Source: Tetraselmis striata
Taxonomy: Eukaryota; Chlorophyta; Chlorodendrophyceae; Chlorodendrales; Chlorodendraceae
Assembly: GCA_006384855.1 (NCBI GenBank)
Contig: VCJN01001712.1
Span: forward strand, 39,509-103,508
Reading direction: 5' to 3'
DNA length: 64,000 nucleotides
A program made the position numbers and the translations under genes. Positions 56,141-64,000 of this stretch are shown here, piece after piece. The stretch's first letter is position 1; each line of letters begins with the position of its first letter. The notes under the pieces were generated by a model, which was given only the letters and a program-made list of their open reading frames with translations, was not told the origin of the DNA and did no database searches.

Positions 56141-57286
56141 CTAAGTCGTGTTTTGGCGAGCTTGAACTGGAGATGGCGTAGTATCTTTTGAGCTGCACGA
56201 AACGACGGTGCTCCGGTCCTGAAGCTCTAATAGCCTCTTCACAGATGTCTTGCAAGCAGCATTGTAGTTTGCAAATTCTCGAGCCGAGGTTGAAATGAGT
56301 CGGCCGAGGAGCGCAGCGGCCATATTTCTATAAAGTAGCTTCAACCGGAGACCTTGCAGCCTCCGCCTTTCACTCGCAGCAGAGGCAACCCTTCGCTCGA
56401 AGAGTACAGAAATAGCCATGAGGTCGGAGACCTGCTGCTGAACGGTTGTCCAGCTCCCTGAGTCAGTGCATCGAAGCGACAGGTTTCGCTCTCAGTGATG
56501 GAGCAGTCGAGTTCCACTTTCGGCATAGTCCGTCAGCTCCGCCTCGTCGGAGTGGTCAGACTTGATGGGGCTGCCGACCTTCGCCTGCACGGTCCCGGCG
56601 CTGCTCGTGGGGGCGGTGTCGCCACCCATAGTCCACCGCCAGTGGATAGAGCGGAGTGCAACAGAGATGGGGGGGCGGTGAGGTAGTGGGGGGGGTCGAC
56701 GAGTTATAGCTGCTTCACTATAGAAGGGAGGAGGAACTTTTTTATGGCTGCGTGGACAAAGCGAAAGATGGCAACGACCGGGTAATGGTCTTGGACTGGT
56801 TGTTGTGGTTGACAACAGATATCCGACAGGTCCGCAGGCGGAGGAAGAAGGCCTGTGTAAGCGAGGAAGCCTGTGTATGGAGGCCCGGCGCGTCCCAGCT
56901 TTACTCGCTAATGCCGAAGCTGGCTGGCTGCTTGTGCAAGAAATTATCTGGCTTTGATCTGACAAGGAGTCCCCCTGATGCGGCTGCAGAATGATTACGC
57001 GCAGCGAGGCCTTGATGGCGTTGACTGAACCGATCGGCGTCCGACAATTCCGAATGTGCAGTGTGTCCGGTTCGCTGTGGTTTCGAGGCCGTCCTCCGCC
57101 GCTGAGACTTGAAAGGCGGCTACTCCGGATGCTGGCTGACGAGGCAGGAGCTTCTAGCGGCAACTGCTCTGTCCCCACAAGGTGGCTGAGTTTGTGTGCG
57201 TGTTTGATTATGTCGCTCTGCTCGCGTCCGTTGTTGTGGTGCTGAGTTTGAAATGGCGTTGCTTTGTAGCGTCTTGCCACCCTCAC
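56141..57286 (-). CDS. Unrecognised gene with helical C-terminus
   Basis: The last exon, after TTCAGCAG near 56440, reads QVSDLMAISVLFERRVASAA, ERRRLQGLRLKLLYRNMAAA and TSVKRLLELQDRS, ending at 56141. It is strongly amphipathic, probably a coiled coil. The preceding segment (MGGDTAPTSSAGTVQAKVG to DEAELTDYAE, about 56640-56529) ends at a GT that could splice to it. A further upstream frame to 57286 (Ser/Arg-rich) may be 5' exon sequence. No family is recognised. Confidence 0.45.
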
Positions 57287-57299
57287 CTGGTCCCGGTAG

Positions 57300-58025
57300 G
57301 TAGCGACTCACAGTTACTATCACGGGGTATTACCCGTTTCTGCCGCCTGACATCAGCTTGTCTCACCGATACTGGTCAGTTCGCCCCGGACGCACCGTAG
57401 GCAAGGTCGATCTGTACCCAGTACCGGTAAGGATTACTTGTACCGGTACTGGTACCCGAAAAAAGCTACTCGTACACGGCACAGGTACCAGTAGCGACTA
57501 TACGTGTACTGGTAGCGACGACTGTATGGCTTGCATTATTTCTGGCTTTCGTATCCGCACATTGACCACAGTGGGCTCTTGAATATATCTTTAGTCGATA
57601 AAAGTAAGGATTGGCAGTCTCTAAGCAAGAAACAATCCGTATCATCGGTCGGTACCAGTAGCATAGAGACGATATTCTACGAGTAGAGCAAAGCTCGAAC
57701 AGCGGCACGCGCAATGATTCGACATTGTCGTTGCTATGCTGTGCATGCACCATCGGCGGCAACCAGCACGTTATTACATGTGGCAGTAATCGAACATAGC
57801 ATCCGTTAAAACGGGTAGTTTTCGCAAATCTGCAAGTACCTCGGTATAGTATTAGAATTGCGCATGTCGAAGGGGCACGATATCGACTACATACCCCGCT
57901 GAACAACCGATATGCGGATGCGGCAGACGCAAACGAACAAGGGTGCCTGGCAGAGTGGGTAGTTAGAGATGCGAGCTTTACTGCTTGGCTGGCAACTACC
58001 TCCTACCGGTCATCATTTACCCGTA
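57300..58025. other. Intergenic, no gene seen
   Basis: GTACCGGTAC-like words are frequent at 57415-57490. Nothing coding is supported. Confidence 0.4.
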
Positions 58026-58193
58026 CAGGTTCATTCCCGGGTATACTGGTGTGAATTACAAAAAGGGCAGTTCCCCAGAATTAGAAAATCAACACAGCAA
58101 GCCGCCTAAAAGCGGCCCGCATCCCGCATAGAGGCGGGATGGATGAGTGATGCGCACACGGTTCAGAGTCCGGGCCAGGTTCATTCCCGGGTA
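58026..58193 (-). mobile_element. 5'-truncated RT-element copy with 18-bp target-site duplication
   Basis: About 130 bp of element 3' end (58044-58175) lies between two copies of caggttcattcccgggta (58026-58043 and 58176-58193). Its sequence is nearly identical to the last 130 bp of the adjacent full-length copy. Confidence 0.75.
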
Positions 58194-58230
58194 CAGGTGT
58201 GAATTACAAAAAAGGGCAGTTCCCCAGAAA

Positions 58231-61200
58231 TTAGAAAATCAACACAGCAAGCCGCCTAAAAAGCGGCCCGCATCCCGCATAAGGCGGGATGGAATGAGTG
58301 ATGCGCACACGGTTCAGAGTCCGGGCCACGCGAGCACGTGTGTGTGTAGGTGATCCTCGGACGTGCTGTGCAGCTTCAGCAACGGGATGGGAGACGAATC
58401 TGCGCCGTCTGATGAGGCAGCGAGCACGCTCTCGAGCGGCCACCAAGCTCAGGACCCCGAGGAAATCTCTTGCGAGCAAGGCCTCCTGGTGGGCACGGGT
58501 GATGAACCGAGTGCCCCGCGATGAGAGGGCACCCCGGTCCGCAGCCAAGCATGCGATACCATGCACTGTGCGGTGCACCCCCTTGCTCACCTCACCCACT
58601 GTGCCGAAGACCATGCCCGTGTACTCCGACATATCCAGGATGTCTCGAAGAGGACCCTTCTGTCCGGGCTCTGTGTTGTGCCACGCCGCGTCCCGCGCAG
58701 CCAACCCCCGTTGTATGTCGCCCAACAGGGAGCGCTCAAACCGATCCACAGCTGTGGCCCGGGGCACTGAAGTGTACTTGACCCCGTACCGCATAGTCTT
58801 GAACTCTAGCAGCGTGGACTTCAAGCTCCGGGGATCATAGCTCCCGGTCACGACGTTGAACGCCGGAAGGGAGAGCTCTGCGTCCGGCACTAGGTCCTTG
58901 AGTTCATCCCGGGGTACGGTGTTGCCGAGAGGCACTGCCTGCTGGAACAAGTCATCCACCTCCCGCCGTACCGCGATACCTAGGTCGTGAACACAGTGAT
59001 CGCGGAAGGCATCTGCGATAGCGTCGTGTTGTACACGCCAGTGAGCGTCTCCAGGCGCCGGGAGGTTCATGAGCGCGTCGCCGTATAGATCAACAATGAC
59101 GGGGTTGTGCTCCGTCGAGGGCAGAATAATCTGGCACCCAACCACCGGGGCCAAGCACGGGCTAGGCAGAAAGAAGTACCCGGCAGCGACCTCCGCAGCT
59201 CATGCGGAGTCATGGCTGTCCGCGCGGTGGGGATGGCCACTGTCCACATGCCTGACGCCGCGTCGAGCTGGTTGAACAAGATCCGTTCCCTACATGTGGC
59301 AGGGAGAGCGCACACCTCATTTCGAAGCCGAGAGTTGTTGGCCTGGTCTAGAAATGCCGTCAGCTCCTTTTGCGAGCCCGACGCAGCCTCCACTTCCCGC
59401 TCCATCTGGCGTGCATCTGCGTCGCCGAGATGGGCCAGCAGTAGCCGCTTGGAGGCGCCCCACGCCTCGCGCATCTCCGCGGCGTAGCTGTCCGACCCAT
59501 GAGCATCGTTGAGGAAGTGGTCATACTGGCGGGCGGAAGAATTTGCGTTGAAGCTGCCTCGGCCAAGTACGGACCCGAGCTGTGGGTCGAAGAAACCAGG
59601 GGTGGGGGTGTTGGTGCCGGAGTTCCTAGTCAGGAACCTTGGGAGGATGGCGTTCATGCAGCCGATGAAGGCGGCATCACGAACGGTAGCCATGCGGCGG
59701 ATGCCAGCTCCCTTCAATCGAGTGGGGAGGTGAAGCCTGCTGCGCGCCCTGGCCACTGCATCCTCGCTCAAGGTAGCCACCTCCGCTGCCATGGGGTCGG
59801 GGTCGTGCAAAAGCTCCGCCAAGAAATCGGTGACCACCGGATTGGTGTCGGTGCCGTACGTGGAGGGATCAAAAGAGACCCCTAGCAACCGTTCGACCGC
59901 CGCGAGGATGGTGGCATCCACCGCCTCCGCAAAGGCCTCCACCTCGGACGGAAGACAATTGCGGAGCCAATACCCCGCCTTGTGTTGCATGCAATGCTTG
60001 AGCAGGGCCCATGCGTGGTGATGCAAGGCGTGGGTTGTACCGACGGCTGGGCTTGGCAGACAGAAGCTTGCTCAGGCTAGCGTCCACCTCCTCTCGTAGC
60101 TCCTCCGCCTTGCCGCGCATGTACGCCTGCACATACTCTGGCGATCCGAGCGGCACGTTGAGGACCGCGATGCCGTGATGGCCATCTAGCTCTGGCCACT
60201 CGATGTCGGCCGGAGCCTCACGCCGCGCGGCCTCCATGTCAGCGCTGTACGCCTGCATCTTGTTCGAAGCGCACCTCAAGCCCCACGGACGCCTTGATGG
60301 ACGTGCGGAAGGCGTGAAGAGCCGGCCAAACGTGCTCCGGAAGGCCCACCAAAATTCCATCGTCGGCGTTGAAGCGCGCCGCCCCGTCATTGACCTCCAA
60401 ACGTGGTATCACACTGCTGCACCTCGGGGTGAATCGCGACGCAAAAGGAAGTCGTGGCCAAAGGTGCGCCCTGTTGCACGCCGTCCTCCGACCGCAGAGG
60501 GGCGGACCGGTCGTCCACGACCAGATACGAGTCCGTGGAGAGGGAGGCTAGGAGCGCAGGGATGACAGGGTGTAGTGGAGAGCAATCGATGTGGCGCTGG
60601 ATGATGGTGCGGCGCCATGCTTCGTTGTAAGCGTTGCGAAGGTCTGTGTGGACGATGACGGCACGTGGGCCAAGCTTCTCGGCGATGAGCCGGACGCCGT
60701 GGATGAGCACAGAGTCGCCCGCGGGAATGCCAACGCCGAGCTGAGATGGAGCGAGCACCGACACGTATGCCTCCTTCATGTTGTCAACCACTGCCCGCTC
60801 CGCTGCGCGCCGCTCCGCCTCCCCGACTGCCACAGGCCGCACGTCCGGGGCCCTCCCCTCGCCTAGCTTCTTGACAGGTGCCACGAGCCTAGCAGAGGCG
60901 AAGAGCCGGTTGAACCACCCGGGCAGGCGACCTTGGAGGTACATGGAGGCAACCTCCGACATGGCGCGGACTGCCGCGGGCCCGGACGCCGGGGGCGTAT
61001 TCGCCCACCAAGCAGCGGAGATACTCGTTGCGCATGCCTGAGGGCCCCGCCGCCACGTGCTGCTTGAGTTGCTGGTACGGCACGCGCATGTCCACCGTCA
61101 GGGCGGCCTCGTCCACCGGAATGTCATACGCGGCGTCTGGGATCGGGTGGCTACGGGACGGGTGCTTGTCGCGCAGCTGGGCGAGGATAGCAGGATCGGA

Positions 61201-61430
61201 CAAGTCGCCCATACCCTTAGAAGATAGTCGGCCCGCCGCTCGGGAGAGCTCTCCGTCCTCCACCAACGCCACAACGGTGTCCGCGGTGCCCACGAGCAGC
61301 GCCGCAAAGAGATCGGGCGTCCGTCCGACGCTGGCGGGCATGTCCGGCGTAGAACGCCTCAGTGCGCGCGTCGTCCCATGAGCGCACGAGTTCGGTCATG
61401 CGCCTCTCCGCGAAAGCGCGGAAGCGCACG
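58231..61430 (-). pseudogene. Reverse transcriptase and PD-(D/E)XK-like endonuclease, copy 2
   Basis: RT motif A HTDLRNAYNEAW (about 60652-60610), motif B DGVQQGAPLAT (about 60490-60450) and motif C FNADDGILVGLPEHVW (about 60376-60330) all keep catalytic residues. Downstream frames give SPEYVQAYMRGKAEELREEV, YWLRNCLPSEVEAFAEAVD, DLYGDALMNLPAPGDAHWRV and the C-terminal VPDAELSLP ... LLEFKTMRYG, followed by RDILDMSEYTGMVFGTVGEV. The coding region is split over at least four frames, so the copy is dead or badly sequenced. Confidence 0.75.
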
Positions 61431-61602
61431 CCAAGGCTTGTAGCCGCCGCCGTCCGCCTCGGCTCGGGGCCCTAAGCAACAATTGCGGCAGCAGGTACTT
61501 CCACTTAAGCGCCCTATCCAACACCACGGGGTCATTGGCTCCATCGCCGCCACCACCCGCTCATTCACGCAGCGTTGTGCCTCTGCCCACGCTTCTTGAA
61601 AG

Positions 61603-62736
61603 TCAATCGGCACCGCCGTCTCCATGGACATCTCCGCCGGCATGTGCACCATGTCCACGTCGGAGAGGTGGTCCACCGCGCCCCACCCCACCCCGTCGCC
61701 GGCTGGAGATGGGCGAGTAGGGGGGGGGCGGATACCGAGCCCGTGAGGCCTGGCTACCGGGGTGGCCGGCCGGTGCACCCACCTCTGGCGGCGTGGGGGC
61801 AACAACCGGGGGCGCTGCGACGCCCCGGAACGCAGCGACGGACGGCAGTGCGGGCGACGGCAGCACCTGACGATTGTCCAGCTCCACCGGCGCGGCGCGC
61901 CCCCCGACGGCGGTGCCGCTCGGCCAACACGGCGCGCGCCTTGCTAGCCACGCGGCGGCGACCTCGGTGAAAGCCAACACATCGGCCCGGGTGGTGCCTA
62001 CGCGGGCGGGCTGGAGCGACATGGCTGCGGCGTCAATCCTCGGCGCCCACGCGGCGCCCGCAGCGACGCCAGCGACTGAAAGCGCGTCGGCGACTGTCCA
62101 AGCCGCTGCCGGTGCTACGCCCCGCCGCGCCGGCCCGCTGTCGTGTAGCCTGGAATGCAGGCGGGCGAGAGCATCGAGGCCGGTGAGCGCTATGCCGCGG
62201 TTGCCGCCGCGCGGCCGCGGCTGGGGCCGCTCGGAGACTCCTGGCCGGTCGGAGCGCCATCGTGATCGCGTGGTGACGCGCCGGGCCCCGAAATACTGCT
62301 GAAAGTACTGCGGCGAGGCGACGACACAGGCGAGGCAGCGCGCGCGCCGGTCGTACCTGCCGCGCCCCGTCGCGGACTCGGGACTCGACGACCGGCTCAC
62401 CGCCTGGGCGTACGTGGGAGCCGGCGGGACGGCAGTCGCGGGCGGGCTCGGCCTTGGCTGGGTGGCGTCGGGTGCACTGGCGGTGGACGGTGTTGCCGCG
62501 GGCGACGCTCCCGCCGCACGCGATGCGCCGGGGCTGCCTGATATACTGGACGATGTACTGGGGGGCGGCGGCGACCCGGGGTCAACGGCGCGTTCTGCCG
62601 CACCATCGGCGGAAGGCGCAGACATCGCGCGGCGCCCCGCCGGATACAAGCGACCCGCCACAGCCCGGGCATAACGGTGACGTCGCGTGGGAGGGGGTTG
62701 AGGGCAGCTACGCGATCTGGGCGGCGGGTGAGGCAT
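61603..62736 (-). CDS. ORF1-like Pro/Ala-rich protein of the RT element
   Basis: 377-codon frame. Basic start (MPHPPPRSRSCPQPPPTRR), Ser/Pro-rich stretch, the motif PPAPTYAQAVSRSSSPES seen before RT in other elements, a basic region (GRGRYDRRARC), then Ala-rich helices (WTVADALSVAGVAAGAAW, ADVLAFTEVAAAWLA). Probably the nucleic-acid-binding N-terminal part. It may be continuous with the RT polyprotein in an intact element. Confidence 0.5.
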   Translation of the reverse strand: MPHPPPRSRSCPQPPPTRRHRYARAVAGRLYPAGRRAMSAPSADGAAERAVDPGSPPPPSTSSSISGSPGASRAAGASPAATPSTASAPDATQPRPSPPATAVPPAPTYAQAVSRSSSPESATGRGRYDRRARCLACVVASPQYFQQYFGARRVTTRSRWRSDRPGVSERPQPRPRGGNRGIALTGLDALARLHSRLHDSGPARRGVAPAAAWTVADALSVAGVAAGAAWAPRIDAAAMSLQPARVGTTRADVLAFTEVAAAWLARRAPCWPSGTAVGGRAAPVELDNRQVLPSPALPSVAAFRGVAAPPVVAPTPPEVGAPAGHPGSQASRARYPPPPYSPISSRRRGGVGRGGPPLRRGHGAHAGGDVHGDGGAD

Positions 62737-62896
62737 GGCGACACACGGCCCCGCAGCGCCTCCGGGGCCGCTGGGTGGCCGCTGGGTGGGCGACTGGGAA
62801 GGGGTGGGCGACCGGGTGTTTCCCTAAACCCGGGTACAGGTAGGTACTGGTGCTTGGATGCTCGATCGCAGCTTCGATGGCGCCGGATGCATGGCG

Positions 62897-63445
62897 TTTC
62901 AGCAAGGGAGGTAGGCGGGGAGGATTAGCCGAAAAGTGCGCATGCTTAGTTACACGGAAAGGGAGGGGTAAAAGTAAAGTAAAGTTCGCCCCGGGACGTC
63001 GGCCGAAGCCGCCCCAGCACTGGACCTCTTGCGCCAACTGCAGTCGTAGGTCTGGCATCGCCCGTAGACCATGGAGGGAGGGGTACTTGCGGCAAAGAGC
63101 CACAAGAGGTAGGGAGGGCAGGTTGTGCGGGCAGGAGGCCAGCACAAAACTAAGAGAATGTTCCAGTCTAGCGGACGACGATGATTTTACAAGATTTGAT
63201 GGGTACGGGGGTGACCGTTGTTTTCGCCGTGGGCGGCACGCAAAGTGTTGTACATCGGCTTCTCAATGCTGAATAATAAGCACCGCCAAGACTGCCCGTG
63301 GTTGATTACTGGCGTGACGTCGAGACCGCGGGCAGTTGGTGTCGACCCCCGCAAACCCTAGGTGAAGGGAGGGAAAAAGGAAACCCCGAGAACACAGCTC
63401 TAAATAACATTTCAAGGGAGGTAGGCAGGGAGGATTAGCCCCCTC
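62897..63445. repeat. Direct repeat pair flanking the third YR fragment's 3' side
   Basis: agggaggtaggc(g/a)gggagg followed by attagcc occurs at about 62904-62930 and 63415-63441 in the same orientation. Between them lies the 95-bp repeat also found at 21985 (here 62983-63075). Confidence 0.55.
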
Positions 63446-64000
63446 GGTCTTCATGACTGTGGAGGGGGCGGGGCGGTGCCCGACGGAGCGGGGGCGTTGT
63501 CGAGCAGGCTGCGAAGGACCACATGGCGGTAGTAGGGGGGCAACCGAACAGAAGCGCGGTGGCGCGGGTAGGAAGCGTGGTCGGGTCAATGTAGTCGTTG
63601 ATAACTGCAGAATTGCGGGCCCAACCGCCCCATTGGCGGATTTGTCCAAGGGCACGCCTGTTGCGTTTGCGCCACACGCCGCGCCCTTCCGTATAAAGAG
63701 TGCGAGGTTCACACGAACCCTTCGGGGGGGGGGGGGGGGGGGGTCGATTGATGCGGCCGACGGCCCGTTTGAGCCAGTCGCCGAGGGTAGAGGCGTTCCA
63801 CGTAAGGGGCGGGGTAGCCCTGTCGGCGGGGAGCGCCCAGAATCGGTCAAGTTGCTTGGCGGAGGGGGCTGCCCGGAGCGCAGCGTCGCGGTAAGCGACG
63901 AACCGGCGGAGAAGTGTTGTCCACTCGGGCACGGCGGTGGCAAGTAATTGAAGTAGGGACTTGAACCCGTCTCGACGCTTGCGATGGCCTTCCTTCTCGC
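63435..64000 (-). pseudogene. Third tyrosine recombinase fragment, cut by window end
   Basis: Minus-strand frames read QLDRFWALPADRATPPLTWN and TLGDWLKRAVGRI, then a G20 tract (63724-63743). Next comes a frameshifted HSL-RKG box continuing RKGAACGANATGVPLDK, and IRQWGGWARNSAVINDYIDP with the nucleophile Tyr present. Alignment to family A copy 1 is clear, but divergence is high enough to be another family. At least two frameshifts are present. The 5' part lies beyond 64000. Confidence 0.65.

Larger units (their letters stand above)
58199..62828 (-). mobile_element. RT/endonuclease retroelement, copy 2 (near full length)
   Basis: 4.63 kb bounded by the 13-bp direct repeat cccgggtacaggt at 58186-58198 and 62829-62841. 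In minus orientation: Pro/Ala-rich ORF1-like region, linker, RT, C-terminal endonuclease-like domain, 3' end with gcgggatgcgggccgc and the terminal ttttttgtaattcac motif. The target-site duplication and conserved 3' terminus fit target-primed reverse transcription. Confidence 0.8.

Noticed and set aside
1..64000. tRNA, rRNA or CRISPR arrays
   Set aside because: No cloverleaf with T-loop and anticodon arm, no rRNA-like stretch and no regularly spaced short palindromic repeats were noticed; the eukaryotic context makes CRISPR unlikely. A covariance-model scan was not possible.

Overview
The window reads as nuclear DNA of a eukaryote, most plausibly a unicellular alga. Conserved genes are split by short GT-AG introns, one peroxiredoxin-like protein starts with an Arg/Ala-rich plastid-transit-like leader, and the intergenic space is full of degenerate retroelements, microsatellites and long C/G homopolymer runs. 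Split-direct-repeat tyrosine-recombinase (YR) retroelements are known from volvocine algae, which makes a green lineage plausible, but the species cannot be fixed from this sequence.

Layout. 0.46-4.7 kb: a decayed, intron-bearing DDE-type element protein (minus strand). 5.9-8.6 kb: an intact ABHD1/3 (YheT)-type alpha/beta hydrolase in six exons. 9.8-12.7 kb: a secreted fasciclin-domain protein. 13.2-14.1 kb: an unrecognised multi-exon minus-strand gene. 14.5-22.1 kb: mobile debris, including an inverted repeat built from retroelement 3' ends, a piggyBac-derived ORF without its catalytic core, a fragment of the first DDE element, and YR element family A copy 1. 22.6-24.5 kb: a 2-oxoglutarate/Fe(II) oxygenase gene. 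25.3-26.6 kb: an unrecognised coiled-coil protein. 27-34.2 kb: retroelement tails, a MITE-like element, a 4.6-kb RT/endonuclease retroelement (copy 1) and the C-terminal part of another RT element. 35-41.3 kb: gene-poor, with several ORFs of unknown origin. 41.5-44.6 kb: YR family A copy 2. 45.9-47.7 kb: YR family B with complete split direct repeats. 47.7-48.7 kb: a hexamer microsatellite. 49.3-54.1 kb: three conserved genes, a PRXL2-like thioredoxin-fold protein, a DUF2064 glycosyltransferase-like protein and a type II peroxiredoxin. 56.1-57.3 kb: an unrecognised gene. 58.0-62.8 kb: RT/endonuclease retroelement copy 2, bounded by a 13-bp target-site duplication, with a truncated sibling beside it. 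63.4-64.0 kb: a third YR fragment running off the end.

The host genes are metabolic or redox housekeeping genes and do not form an operon-like pathway. The more unusual content is in the mobile fraction: one YR element with the B1-ORF-A1-B2-A2 architecture, homologous sites in YR genes where short G-rich seeds have become runs of 16-23 G, a 14-bp retroelement tail flanked by a perfect 16-bp direct repeat, and a core-less piggyBac-derived ORF. Several conserved exons carry single-base frameshifts, so some apparent pseudogenes may be assembly errors. All coordinates and motif readings come from manual reading; no database search was run.
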